Part shown: piece after piece, positions 40,117 to 48,782 of the stretch
How the letters are laid out: each line of letters opens with the position of its first letter
Position numbering within the stretch: the first letter of the stretch is position 1
Source of the DNA: Cohnella sp. CFH 77786
GTDB lineage: Bacteria > Bacillota > Bacilli > Paenibacillales > Paenibacillaceae
Reading direction: 5' to 3'
Length of the DNA: 64,000 nt
NCBI RefSeq assembly: GCF_019400745.1
Contig: NZ_WJIB01000016.1
Span: forward strand, 1 to 64,000
Program-made: the position numbers and the translations under genes
The notes under the pieces: model-generated
Databases searched by the model: none
The model's input: only the letters and a program-made list of their open reading frames with translations
Told to the model about the DNA's origin: nothing

Positions 40117-40158
40117 TTGACAACTTTTAGATATTTAGAATATTATCTAAATATCTAA
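40117..40158 (+). promoter_or_regulatory. sdpR promoter with perfect 13-bp palindromic operator
   Basis: -35 TTGACA (40117-40122), 18-bp spacer, -10 TATTAT (40141-40146). TTAGATATTTAGA (40127-40139) and TCTAAATATCTAA (40146-40158) are exact inverted repeats separated by 6 bp and cover the spacer and the -10. Binding of a dimeric ArsR/SdpR repressor here would block RNA polymerase, so autoregulation is expected. Confidence 0.9.
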
Positions 40159-40190
40159 TCCAATGCATCGACGAAGGAGGGATATCCCCG

Positions 40191-40463
40191 GTGAACGAAA
40201 CGTTCAAAGCGTTGTCGGATCCGACCCGCAGAAAAATCATCCAATTGCTCAAGGAACGCGACCTCACCGCGGGGGAAATCGCCGACCACTTCTCCATTTC
40301 CAAGCCGAGCATCTCCCATCATCTGAACATCCTGAAGCAAGCCGGACTCGTGCAAGACGAACGCCAAGGCCAAAACATCGTGTACACCCTCAATCTCACC
40401 GTGATCCAGGAAGCCATGGGGTGGTTTCTCGACATGATCGCCAACAAGGAGGAAGAAAAATGA
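40191..40463 (+). CDS. sdpR: ArsR-type autorepressor SdpR
   Basis: 90-residue winged-helix repressor. It starts at GTG 40191 behind AAGGAGG. The sequence is very close to the SdpR group: FKALSDPTRRKIIQLLKERD, then TAGEIADHFSISKPSISHHL (recognition helix) and LNILKQAGLVQDERQGQNIV. There are no ArsR-type metal cysteines. In B. subtilis SdpR represses sdpRI until the SdpC toxin makes SdpI hold SdpR at the membrane. It overlaps sdpI by ATGA. A matching palindrome covers the promoter. Confidence 0.92.
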   Translation: MNETFKALSDPTRRKIIQLLKERDLTAGEIADHFSISKPSISHHLNILKQAGLVQDERQGQNIVYTLNLTVIQEAMGWFLDMIANKEEEK

Positions 40464-41143
40464 ACGCAACCGTAAGTATGGAGCATAAGAACCGGCGGAT
40501 CCTGAACGAGCTTATCCTGTTTGCTTTCAATGCGGCCGTTTGGCTTGCATTATATTTGATCTTCAACGATCGGTTGCCCGGCACCATCGCATCGCACTAT
40601 AATCTGCAGGGCGAGGCGAACGGTTGGATGTCCAAAACGGGATTCTGGTGGATGGCGGCCGGCCTGACGGTCATCCTCCCCTCCGTATTTCATTTTCTGC
40701 GCTTGGCAGATAAGCGTAATGCGAACAATCCGGCTTTCGGGCTTGTGTTCGAGCTGTTCCGCTGGGGGCTGGCGCTGTTTCTCCACGGGGTCATGCTCAG
40801 CTTGATTTTGGACAACATCGGCCGCTCCATTCCGATGAACAATGTCATTCTCGGGGGATTCGGATTGTTCTGGGCGATCATCGGAAACCGAATGGGCCAA
40901 GTTCGCAGCAACCCTTTTCTCGGCTTCCGCACGCCGTGGACGTTGTCCGACGAGAACAACTGGAAACGGACGCACCGGTTCGGCGCCCGGCTCATGTTCG
41001 CGACCGGCCTGGCGATGTTCGCCGCAGCGTGGTTCGTTTCCCAGCCCCTGGCGATTATCCTTCTCGTCGTCGGAGTGACGGGCAGCTCGATCATTTCCTC
41101 GTACTACTCCTATGTCTTCTACGCTCGGAGCAGAAAAGGATAA
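40460..41143 (+). CDS. sdpI: SdpI-family immunity/signal-transducing membrane protein
   Basis: 227-residue membrane protein with six likely helices. The N-terminal DUF1648 part has IASHYNLQGEANGWMSKTG, and the SdpI part has GNRMGQVRSNPFLGFRTPWT and NWKRTHRFGARLM, both hallmarks of the family. In B. subtilis SdpI protects against the SdpC killing peptide and sequesters SdpR. ATG 40460 has AAGGAGG at 7 nt and overlaps the sdpR stop. No sdpABC toxin genes lie in the window, so it is an orphan immunity pair, as often seen outside B. subtilis. Confidence 0.92.
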   Translation: MNATVSMEHKNRRILNELILFAFNAAVWLALYLIFNDRLPGTIASHYNLQGEANGWMSKTGFWWMAAGLTVILPSVFHFLRLADKRNANNPAFGLVFELFRWGLALFLHGVMLSLILDNIGRSIPMNNVILGGFGLFWAIIGNRMGQVRSNPFLGFRTPWTLSDENNWKRTHRFGARLMFATGLAMFAAAWFVSQPLAIILLVVGVTGSSIISSYYSYVFYARSRKG

Positions 41144-41310
41144 CTCCGATTGATGCCGAGAGCACCGTGGGCGAAACCGCGTGCTTCAAGCCCGCCGCCC
41201 AACTGATTTCGCTTGCGCCCGAAAGACCCGACACAGCCGGTAACGGTTCGTTCTCATTCTCTCTATCTCCTTCTCCCCTGGTTTTGCGCAAGAATAGCGG
41301 GAAATAAAAG

Positions 41311-41400
41311 AAGCCCGGAAGATTCGGCCGGAGAAGGACCTTCACTGCGGCGTCGCCGCCGCATCAAGCCATTCTCCAATAAATCTCCCGGGCTTTTATC
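41311..41400. terminator. Long nested hairpin between sdpI and the minJ-like gene
   Basis: From outside in: AAGCCCGG (41311-41318) with CCGGGCTT (41388-41395), AGATT with AATCT, GGAGAA with TTCTCC, and TGCGGCG with CGCCGCA near the apex. Every pair is in register in one 85-nt imperfect stem. On the plus strand it is followed by TTATCC, on the minus strand by CTTTTATTT. It may be a bidirectional terminator for the convergent sdpRI and minJ-like units. Its size and nesting exceed what a terminator needs. The rest of 41144-41541 shows nothing. Confidence 0.75.
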
Positions 41401-41541
41401 CCTCCGTATACGCCGGTTCGCGACAGACGCGCGAAGTCCGGCGCTTTCCCTATCGGACCGAACGGCCGACCGCACCGGCGGGCGTAGAGCCCTAGGGAAA
41501 ACTTCACATAGTCCGATCAACGCCGGATTGTCAATCTGGCC

Positions 41542-43014
41542 TCACCGCTTCGTTCTTCGAGGCGGCAATCCCGGATCCGTCGGCGGTGCGGCCGCCTCCG
41601 CGGCCGCATGCGCTTCAGGCCCGACGGCCGAATCTCCTCCTGTGGCGCCGCCAGCTTCACCTGATCCTGCTCCCGAGCCTGTTCCGGCGTCCCCGTTCCC
41701 GGCCGCTTGCTCGAGCCCCGCGGCTTCGGCTTCCGACCGGGCGATCGCCGCCCCGCGCCTGCGGCGCGCGCCCGCATCCCGCAGACCTTGCCATATCGAG
41801 GCGGAGCGCGGAGCGGCGACGAAATCCGCCGATTCATCCGGCGCGAGCACCAACCCCAGCTGGTGATGTTCGCCGGCATACCGGGCGCGCTGCAGGAACT
41901 TCACGTGGCCCTCGCGGTTCAGGACCTCCATCCTGCAGAAAGCCGACTGCCGCTGCAGCGCCGCGTGCAAATCTTCCTTGGTCCGCGTCGCGGCCCCGTT
42001 CACCTTGCGGATGGTTTCACCCGCCAGCAGCCCCATTTCCGCCGCAGGCGTCCCCGGAAGCACCGCCAGGATGCGGACCCCCGTGCCGTCCTGAGCGTAC
42101 GCGGGGTTGCGTCCCGCCTCGCGGAAACGGCTAAGCCACACGAGCGCTTCGTGCAATGCGAACGCGGCAATCGAGGCAACGACCGCGAGCGGCTTCCAGT
42201 AAGCGGCCCCCGCCGCCAATGCGGCGAGGACGATACCGTACAGCATCAAATCGTTGCCGGATGTCCTTGCCTTGCGCTCCGGCCAGAACGATACGGTCCG
42301 GTCGCTGAAACCGATGACGACGGGAAACGCGAGAAACGTCCAGACGGCGGCATCCCCGAAGATCGGCATCCAAGGGAGCTGGAAGCCATTCGTTCCGCCC
42401 GCGGGAACGAGCCAGATCAGCGGAATCGGCCAAGCGCCGGACAGGGCGAACGCGCCGATCGGCTTGCCCCGTTTGCCCTCCAGGAACAAGGGAATGGCTG
42501 TTTTGGCGCCTTGCATGCGGACAAGCAGCCCTTCCGCGACATGCAGCAGCCCCGCCAAGAACAGAAGTCCCGGCACGTCGATCCCGTTCACGGCGTGCAG
42601 GACGTGCAGCCAAACTTCGCCGGCGTCGTTCCCTTCCGGTACGGTCCATCCCAATACGGCTTGCAGCAGCCCCAACGCTCCGGCCGCATAGGCCAAACAA
42701 ACGTAACGGAGCCGAAACAGCGAGAGCGCGGCCATCGCCGCCCAGACGCAAAGCAGGGTTTCCGGCGAAAGCTTCGCGCCTGCGCCCAGACTCGCGGCAG
42801 ACAACGCGGCGCCCGCAAGCGCACCCGCAGCCACGCGGATCAGAAGGAGATACAAAGTGCCGTACAGCCGCACATGGAACAGCTTTCGCTGCAGCTTGAC
42901 CCCTTGGCTGGCATGCCACCAGACGAGCAGCAACGCGATATAGAAATAAGGCGTCGCAAACAGGCCGATCGCCGCCTGTCCGGCCTCGAACAATCCGTTC
43001 CGCAGGGCATCCAT
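41542..43014 (-). CDS. MinJ-like polytopic membrane protein with PDZ domain
   Basis: 490 residues with about eight membrane helices in the N-terminal 300 residues, then a PDZ domain (about 312-400: GVRILAVLPGTPAAEMGLLA, GETIRKVNGAATRTKEDLHA) and a low-complexity Ala/Gly/Glu-rich tail of about 70 residues. Topology and position, directly after the S41 protease of the ftsEX region, match B. subtilis MinJ (397 aa), which bridges DivIVA to MinCD at the division site. The tail is extra. ATG 43014 follows GGGGGAGGG. A terminator lies between it and ctpB. Assignment to MinJ is by context and architecture. Confidence 0.72.
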   Translation of the reverse strand: MDALRNGLFEAGQAAIGLFATPYFYIALLLVWWHASQGVKLQRKLFHVRLYGTLYLLLIRVAAGALAGAALSAASLGAGAKLSPETLLCVWAAMAALSLFRLRYVCLAYAAGALGLLQAVLGWTVPEGNDAGEVWLHVLHAVNGIDVPGLLFLAGLLHVAEGLLVRMQGAKTAIPLFLEGKRGKPIGAFALSGAWPIPLIWLVPAGGTNGFQLPWMPIFGDAAVWTFLAFPVVIGFSDRTVSFWPERKARTSGNDLMLYGIVLAALAAGAAYWKPLAVVASIAAFALHEALVWLSRFREAGRNPAYAQDGTGVRILAVLPGTPAAEMGLLAGETIRKVNGAATRTKEDLHAALQRQSAFCRMEVLNREGHVKFLQRARYAGEHHQLGLVLAPDESADFVAAPRSASIWQGLRDAGARRRRGAAIARSEAEAAGLEQAAGNGDAGTGSGAGSGEAGGATGGDSAVGPEAHAAAEAAAPPTDPGLPPRRTKR

Positions 43015-43040
43015 TTTCGGACCCTCCCCCTTTACCCAAA

Positions 43041-43073
43041 GAAAAAAGGAGCTGACGCAAGCGTCAACCTCCT
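43041..43073 (-). terminator. Terminator at the end of ctpB
   Basis: On the minus strand AGGAGG-T-TGACGC and GCGTCA-G-CTCCT pair around a 2-4 nt loop and run into TTTTTTC (43041-43047 as A). It overlaps the ctpB stop codon, so the minJ-like gene needs read-through or its own promoter. Confidence 0.88.
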
Positions 43074-44584
43074 ATAGATTCGACAGCGGGAGAAGAAATC
43101 CTCCCCGCTGCAGAAGCGATGCCGGCCATTTCCCTCGCCTTGCCCAGGGCGGCCTGAAGCTGTTTATCGTTCTCCGGCTTCTGCAGCTGGTCGTAAAGCG
43201 ACTCCTCGAGCCGGTCCGCGGTGCGCGCATCCGTTTGCCCGGAAACGGGCAGGCCCTCCCGCCGCTGAAATTCCTTCAGCGACCGCTCTGTCGCTTCGCT
43301 GAAATAACCGTCTTCCCGGTCGGCTGGGAACCCGACTCCTTCCAGGATTTGCTGGAGGTTTTTCACGTCCTCTCCCGTATCGTCCCGCTTCAGCGCGTGG
43401 TCCCGCGGGAGCCGGAAAGCCAGCCAATACGCCGGTTGGGACACTTTCAGATCCGGCTCGATGCCCTTGTGATGGATCCAAGTCCCATCCGGCAAGAGCC
43501 ACTTGGATACGGTCAGCTTCAGCAGGCTTCCGTCGCCCAAATCGTCGCCATAGCTGATCTGGACGGTTCCTTTGCCGAAGGTCGTTTCCCCGACCAGCTT
43601 GGCCCCCGCCGATTGTCGGAGCGCGCCGGCCAGGATTTCGGCGGAGCTTGCGCTCGCTTTGTTCGTCAGGACGACGATCGGGTAGGCCTTGTCCGAATCC
43701 TCGGTCCCTTCGGAAACCTCCTGCACGCGCCGCCCGTCATTGTATTCGTATTGCACGATGACTTTGCCGCGCGGAACGAGCCGGTCCGCGATTTTCCGCA
43801 CGGAATCCGTCATCCCTCCCGGATTGTTCCGCACGTCGATCACAAGCGCCTTCAGCCCCCGCTCTTCCATCGATTTCAGCTCGTCTTCGACCTGGGCGGG
43901 CGTATTCAACGAAAATTGGCTGATCGTCAGCCGGCCGATTCCATCCGGCGAGAGTTCGGCCTTCACCGTCTCCAAGGGGATCCGATCCCGGACCAGCTCC
44001 AGCTCGATCGGCTCCTTGGCCCCCGGCCGCAGCACCTTCAGCTTCGCTTTGGTGCCTTTGGGTCCGCGGATTTTGGCCGCCGCATCGCTCAAGGACAACC
44101 CTTGCAGGCTTTCGCCGTTCACCATGAGCAGGATATCGCGCGGCTGCAGTCCGGCCCTGTCCGCGGGCGAACCTTTGAGGGGGGACTCGACGACGATGAC
44201 CCCGTTTTCCTTTTTCAAATCGGCTCCGATGCCCGTGAACTCCCCATGCGTCGTATCCGTGAACTTCTCCGCTTCCTCGCTGGACAGATAGACCGAATAA
44301 GGATCGCCGAGCGATTCCACCATCCCCTGCAGCGCCCCGTCGATCAACGCCTTCCGGTCGGCCGGCAGCATATAGTGCTCCCCGATCAAGTCCAGCGCCT
44401 TGTTCAGCTTATCCAGTTCCCCTTGCCGCAGTCCTTCGGGAGATTCCGATCCCTTGACGGACATCACGGGCAGCTCCGGCTCCGGCATCAACCCCCCGGC
44501 CTGGATCGCGCCCCATGTCGCCGCTCCCCCGGCAATGGCCGCAAGCACCATCAGCGCCGCTACGGTTCGCCCCCGCACCCACAC
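43064..44584 (-). CDS. ctpB: S41 carboxy-terminal processing protease (CtpB-like) with peptidoglycan-binding domain
   Basis: 506-residue membrane-anchored, extracytoplasmic protease. It starts at GTG 44584 behind AAAGGAAG. An N-terminal membrane helix is followed by a PDZ domain (about 112-195: FTGIGADLKKENGVIVVESP, GLQPRDILLMVNGES), then the catalytic core with Ser313 (NKASASSAEILAGAL) and Lys338 (TFGKGTVQ), the Ser/Lys dyad of the family. A peptidoglycan-binding domain (about 405-470: GEDVKNLQQILEGVGF) is at the C-terminus. In B. subtilis CtpB cleaves SpoIVFA to time sigma-K activation. Its place after ftsEX and an M23 peptidase also fits cell-wall remodelling. Confidence 0.92.
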   Translation of the reverse strand: MWVRGRTVAALMVLAAIAGGAATWGAIQAGGLMPEPELPVMSVKGSESPEGLRQGELDKLNKALDLIGEHYMLPADRKALIDGALQGMVESLGDPYSVYLSSEEAEKFTDTTHGEFTGIGADLKKENGVIVVESPLKGSPADRAGLQPRDILLMVNGESLQGLSLSDAAAKIRGPKGTKAKLKVLRPGAKEPIELELVRDRIPLETVKAELSPDGIGRLTISQFSLNTPAQVEDELKSMEERGLKALVIDVRNNPGGMTDSVRKIADRLVPRGKVIVQYEYNDGRRVQEVSEGTEDSDKAYPIVVLTNKASASSAEILAGALRQSAGAKLVGETTFGKGTVQISYGDDLGDGSLLKLTVSKWLLPDGTWIHHKGIEPDLKVSQPAYWLAFRLPRDHALKRDDTGEDVKNLQQILEGVGFPADREDGYFSEATERSLKEFQRREGLPVSGQTDARTADRLEESLYDQLQKPENDKQLQAALGKAREMAGIASAAGRISSPAVESIGG

Positions 44585-44691
44585 GACCGTCCACTTCCTT
44601 TAATCCAGCATCTCAAAAGAGAATCATGAAACTTCTACCTAGAGTATGACGCCACATCCGGCCTTATCCTATTTTATCATAACGGGACGCC

Positions 44692-44763
44692 AAAAGACGG
44701 CCGCCTTCGGCTGCCGCCGCGCGCTCCCAGGCGTTGACGCGGTGGAGCCGGACGCGGCCGTCC
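44692..44763 (-). terminator. Possible long-stem terminator of the M23 peptidase gene
   Basis: On the minus strand GACGGCCGC (44754-44762) pairs with GCGGCCGTC (44696-44704), with further pairing inside, and TTTTGG follows. It lies just after the stop at 44774. The T-run is short. Confidence 0.6.
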
Positions 44764-44773
44764 GATCCGTCCT

Positions 44774-45949
44774 TTATTTGAGATAAGGCGCCGGATTCAC
44801 CGGCTCGGAATTTTTGCGGACTTCGAAGTGCAGATGGGGTCCGGTCGAAGCTCCGGTCGATCCGACTTCCGCGATTTTTTCGCCGCGTTTGACGGTCTCA
44901 CCTTTCTTCACGAGGATGCCGCCGTTTCGGATGTGACCGTACACCGTCATAAGCCCGCCGCCGTGGTCGATGATCACGCAGTTGCCATAACTGCTCCACC
45001 ACTGGGCGACGATCACGACGCCCGATTCGGCCGCGTAGATCGGCGTCCCTTGCGGGACGGCCATGTCGATGCCCGTGTGAAGCTTCCTCGTGTGAGTGAT
45101 CGGATGAATCCGGTAGCCGAACGGGGAGGTGATCGTATAGCTCCGCTTGAGCGGCAGGCCCAATTTGCCGCCCTTGTAATAGTTCTTGATCCGGTTTTGC
45201 TCGGCCAGCAGCTTGGACATTTTCTTCGCGTACTCCATGAGCTCCCGCTCGGCTTCCTCGCTGATTTCCTCCGAGTCCTGGATCTGCTGGCTGAGCTTGG
45301 CTACCATCTCTTCCTTGGCGCTTTCCTTGTTCTCGAGGTCCTCTTTCTCCTCCGCTTCCTGCTCGTAGAGCGATTTCAGATCCGCCAGCTCTTGGTCCAC
45401 TTGGGCTTTCTTCTCTTCGATCAAAGCCCTGGCCGCTTTATGGTCTTCGAGCAGATCATGCGTCTGCGTAGAAATCGATTGGAAGGCGTCGAAGCGGCTG
45501 ATGAAATCGGAGAAGCTGGTCGCGCTGAGCAGCACGTCCATGTAGGAGACGGTTCCGTTCGTGTACATCAGCCGGACGCGCGAGTCCAGTTGGTCGCTGG
45601 TGGATTCCTCCCGCTTGATGGCGGTCTCCAGTTCTTCGCCGGTTTTCTGAAGCTTATCCTGCGTTTCTTCGATCTTGTTCTGGGTGGCGGCCAGCTTCGT
45701 GCCCGCTTCGTCGATCTGCTTCATGAGCGCGTTGATTTCTTCTTTGGTCGCTTCCTTCTTGCTCGTCAGCGTTCTGATGCTGCTTTCCGCCTGCTTTTTC
45801 TGCTGGGCTTTGCGGTTCATTTCGCTTTGCAGCTCTTTGATCTGCTTGTTGATTTTGTCCAACTGCGAGGCGGCTTGTCCCTGGTAAGGCGACATGAGCA
45901 TAGCGGCGGCAATGACGACCGCCAGCGTCAGGGCGATTTTCCGTTTCAC
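44774..45949 (-). CDS. EnvC-like murein hydrolase: coiled coil plus M23 (LytM) peptidase
   Basis: 391-residue secreted protein. It has a signal peptide (cleavage near QAA, about residue 27), long coiled coils (about 28-120 and 165-255) and a C-terminal LytM domain with an intact zinc site: His291 and Asp295 (HTGID), His339 (VYGH), and His372 and His374 (GPHLHFEV). It cuts peptidoglycan cross-links. The coiled coil is expected to bind the FtsX extracellular loop, as EnvC and CwlO do, so that FtsE ATP hydrolysis controls the enzyme. It starts 29 bp after the ftsX stop, in one operon with ftsE and ftsX. Confidence 0.93.
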   Translation of the reverse strand: MKRKIALTLAVVIAAAMLMSPYQGQAASQLDKINKQIKELQSEMNRKAQQKKQAESSIRTLTSKKEATKEEINALMKQIDEAGTKLAATQNKIEETQDKLQKTGEELETAIKREESTSDQLDSRVRLMYTNGTVSYMDVLLSATSFSDFISRFDAFQSISTQTHDLLEDHKAARALIEEKKAQVDQELADLKSLYEQEAEEKEDLENKESAKEEMVAKLSQQIQDSEEISEEAERELMEYAKKMSKLLAEQNRIKNYYKGGKLGLPLKRSYTITSPFGYRIHPITHTRKLHTGIDMAVPQGTPIYAAESGVVIVAQWWSSYGNCVIIDHGGGLMTVYGHIRNGGILVKKGETVKRGEKIAEVGSTGASTGPHLHFEVRKNSEPVNPAPYLK

Positions 45950-45977
45950 GGGAGTCCTCCTTCTCTTCGACCGAAAA

Positions 45978-46895
45978 TCATACTTTCAAATATTTGCGAA
46001 CCGAGAGCGTGCTTCCCCAGATGCCTAACAATAACCCCATGGCGACGATGGCGCCGGTCACGATCCAGCCTACGTCCTTCAGGGAGGCGAGCTCGATCAT
46101 GTACAAACCGATATCCTGCTGCGCCGTCGTGATGAGCTGGGAATATCCGTAGAGGAGGATGGCCGTGGTGACGGCCGAGCCCAGCATTCCGATCAGCACT
46201 CCCTCGACGAAGAAAGGCCACCGGATAAAGTTGTTCGTCGCGCCGACCATCTTCATGATGGCGATTTCTCGCCGTCTGGCCATGATCGTCATTTTGATCG
46301 TCGTGGAGATGAGGAACATCGCCATTACCGCCAGTCCCGCGACGATGACGAAGCCGATGTTGCGCACCGCGTTGGTGATCCGGAACAGCTTCTCCACGGT
46401 TCCCGCTCCGTATTTGACGGCCGTGATCGGCTTGTCCGGGTCGGTCTCGTTGATTGCCTGGATTTTCTTCGCGGCGAAAGCGACCGTCTGCGGCTCGTAC
46501 ACTTCGATCTCGAAAGCGTCCGGCAGCGGGTTCGTCTCGTCGGTATAGCCTTCGAGCGCCACCCGGCTCTCCTCGTCCATGCTGTCTCGGAGCCGTTTTA
46601 ACCCTTCCGCTTTGGAAACGAACGTCACGCTTTTGAGTTCCGGAATCCTGCGGATCGTTCGGCTGATCTCTTCGATTTTGGGCCGGTCAAGGTCCAGCTT
46701 CAGGTAAACCCGGATTTGCACCTGGTTGTCGAGCTGGTCGGCCAGTTTGTTCACGTTTAACGCGAGCAGCATGAAGACGCCTAAAATGAACAGCGAAACG
46801 GTGATGGAGCTGACCGAGGCGAAGGTCATCCAACCGTTGCGAGCCACGTTCTTGCCGCCCTCGCGCAAATGGCGAACGAGGGTGCTAAATCTCAT
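45978..46895 (-). CDS. ftsX: Cell-division ABC transporter-like permease FtsX
   Basis: 305 residues: cytoplasmic N-terminus, first helix (VSSITVSLFILGVFMLLAL), an extracellular domain (about 50-165, with DRPKIEEISRTIRRIPELKS), and three C-terminal helices, the usual FtsX topology. With FtsE it does not transport but transmits ATP-driven movement to cell-wall hydrolases outside. The start overlaps the end of ftsE by 11 bp, which suggests coupling. It is followed by the M23 peptidase it probably controls. Confidence 0.96.
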   Translation of the reverse strand: MRFSTLVRHLREGGKNVARNGWMTFASVSSITVSLFILGVFMLLALNVNKLADQLDNQVQIRVYLKLDLDRPKIEEISRTIRRIPELKSVTFVSKAEGLKRLRDSMDEESRVALEGYTDETNPLPDAFEIEVYEPQTVAFAAKKIQAINETDPDKPITAVKYGAGTVEKLFRITNAVRNIGFVIVAGLAVMAMFLISTTIKMTIMARRREIAIMKMVGATNNFIRWPFFVEGVLIGMLGSAVTTAILLYGYSQLITTAQQDIGLYMIELASLKDVGWIVTGAIVAMGLLLGIWGSTLSVRKYLKV

Positions 46896-47571
46896 AGCCG
46901 TATTCCCCTCTCTGCTGGTCGCGGACGATGCTGCCCCGCTCGATGGCGATGACGCGCTTGCGCATCGTGTTCACGATTTCTTTGTTGTGGGTGGCCATGA
47001 CAATCGTGGTACCCCGGAAATTGATCTCTTCCAGAAGCTTCATGATGCCCCAGGACGTCTCGGGGTCCAAGTTGCCCGTCGGCTCGTCGGCCACGATGAC
47101 CGCCGGGCTGTTGACGATCGCGCGCGCGATGGCGACGCGCTGCTGCTCGCCGCCGGACAGCTGGGCGGGCAGGCTGTTCGCCTTGTGCTTGAGGCCGACC
47201 AGCTCGAGCACTTCCATCGTGCGGCGCTTGATCTGACGCCGAGGCGCTTCGATGACCTCCATGGCGAAAGCGACGTTCTCATAGGCCGACAGCTTCGGGA
47301 GCAGCCGGTAGTCCTGGAAAATCACGCCGATATTGCGCCGCACGTAAGGGATTTTGCGTTGCTTGAGCTTGCCGATATTAAAACCGTTCACGGAAATTTG
47401 ACCCTTGCTGGGCACTTCTTCGCGGTATATAAGTTTCATGAACGTCGATTTGCCCGCTCCGGACGGACCGACGACATAGACGAATTCGTTCCGGTCGATA
47501 ATCACGTTGATTCCCTGCAGGGCGACCGTTCCGTCGGGGTAGGTCTTCCATATGTCTTGCATTTCGATCAC
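46885..47571 (-). CDS. ftsE: Cell-division ATP-binding protein FtsE
   Basis: 228-residue ABC ATPase, first gene of the ftsE-ftsX-M23 operon. Walker [10 protein letters not shown] (about 35-43), Q-loop FQDYRLL, signature [19 protein letters not shown], Walker [14 protein letters not shown] and the H-loop MATHN are all intact. It binds FtsX on the cytoplasmic side. ATG 47571 follows AGGAAG. Confidence 0.97.
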   Translation of the reverse strand: MIEMQDIWKTYPDGTVALQGINVIIDRNEFVYVVGPSGAGKSTFMKLIYREEVPSKGQISVNGFNIGKLKQRKIPYVRRNIGVIFQDYRLLPKLSAYENVAFAMEVIEAPRRQIKRRTMEVLELVGLKHKANSLPAQLSGGEQQRVAIARAIVNSPAVIVADEPTGNLDPETSWGIMKLLEEINFRGTTIVMATHNKEIVNTMRKRVIAIERGSIVRDQQRGEYGYEI

Positions 47572-47613
47572 GATATCACTTCCTGTTAGGATTCGGACTT
47601 TAGATACTTCGAC

Positions 47614-47642
47614 ATCATGCCAGGAAATCCTCTCAATGTCGA
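47614..47642 (-). promoter_or_regulatory. Possible ftsE promoter
   Basis: On the minus strand TCGACA (47637-47642), 17-bp spacer, CATGAT (47614-47619). Each box has one or two mismatches. Further upstream GAAACCGTT (47679-47687) and AACGGTTTC (47695-47703) form a 9-bp palindrome of unknown role. Confidence 0.4.
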
Positions 47643-47738
47643 CGATTCGTGCACGAAACCCGTCGCGCTTGCTCGCGTGAAACCGTTCAGCCGCAACGGT
47701 TTCGGCAATTGGTTAAAAAATTCTCATGTAATCGATAG

Positions 47739-47845
47739 GAATTCGACAACGCATGATAGGAATTCGAGAACGACATGAAAGTGAATTCGACAACGACGAA
47801 AGGAATTCGGGAACGACATGAAAGTGAATTCGACAACGATTAGAA
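47739..47845. repeat. Short tandem repeat based on GAATTCGACAACGA
   Basis: GAATTCG-ACAACG or -AGAACGACATGAAAGT blocks alternate at about 47740, 47761, 47783, 47804 and 47826, giving a composite unit of about 43 bp (two half units of about 21). It differs in sequence and period from the 50-bp arrays. Confidence 0.85.
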
Positions 47846-48031
47846 GGAGGAATTGTCGATCGATCCAAACATCCGTGAGCATTGCGGTGAGTAATCGCCC
47901 GATGGGAGGAACTCATATCCTCGTGAACCGACCGAAGCAGAAAGCCCGCCCCCGTTATTCGTTGGGGACGGGCTATGGCTGCTTTCTCCGATGCCTCGCG
48001 GACACTCAATATGGTCCTTAACCGCACGACC

Positions 48032-48160
48032 CCCGCTTGCATCAAACTATCCCCGTTATCGCTCTAGACCCGCTTGCATCAAACTAAGTACCGTTATCGC
48101 TCTAGCTCCGCTTGAAACAAACTATGCTCCATTATCGCTCTAGCCCCGCTTGCATCGGGT
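48032..48160. repeat. Four-copy repeat of about 38 bp
   Basis: CCGCTTGCATCAAACTA followed by CCGTTATCGCTCTAG recurs at about 48033, 48069, 48107 and 48146 (last copy cut short). No hairpin is obvious. It lies in the 1.2-kb gene-free zone between ftsE and the broken genes at 48.8 kb. Confidence 0.8.
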
Positions 48161-48782
48161 AAGAGCAAATATGCAATTAGTAAGTCCCCATATGCCCGTT
48201 TTTGAGGGTACGAAATGCAAAAATGCATATAGTGCCTTCCATTTCGCTTTCTAAACGAGGGGAATTCAAAAATATAACTGTACTTTTGCGTTTAGTTGCT
48301 CGATTTGGAACGAATTCTGCGGAACAACGGTATTCCTGCTCTTAGTTGTGGGTACGTTTACGTTCTGTATACAGTGTTCGGCCATTCGCCGGTCGTGGCG
48401 TTCGGATGTGCAGCGTTTGGCAATTGGACGTCATGCGTGCTGAGTTTGTTGCATCGTGTTCGGCGTTATCCGTCGGTCATGGCGTTCGGATGTGTCGTTT
48501 GGATATGTAGCGTTAAGCAATTAGCGCATGTGCGGAGTATTGGACATACGGCTCGGAGTGATGGCGATGCGCTTACCCGACGATCCCGCGGACAAGTCGA
48601 TAACGAAGCACTCTATGCATAAAGGAACATCTGTATGGTGCATAGCTTGACAGCAATCCCCGAATGTTAAGGTGAATAATTTCATCAGCGTTCATCGATC
48701 ATCTCTCCATTTCCGGATCGAATAAAACCCGATTCGGAAACAGGCAGGACTCTTTCTGTCCTCACGCGCCGCAGCGCGAGTG
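48161..48782. other. Gene-free, lower-GC stretch with a diverged direct repeat
   Basis: No convincing gene. The sequence is visibly richer in A and T than its surroundings. Two related segments share GTCGTGGCGTTCGGATGTG or GGTCATGGCGTTCGGATGTG followed by a GCGTT-GCAATT block (about 48390-48430 and 48470-48520), a diverged direct repeat of about 80 bp. A 108-codon open frame (48296-48622) lacks a ribosome site and protein character. Confidence 0.6.

Noticed and set aside
48296-48622. 108-codon plus-strand open frame
   Set aside because: No ribosome site, biased towards Cys, Val and Arg with no domain, and it runs through a diverged direct repeat.
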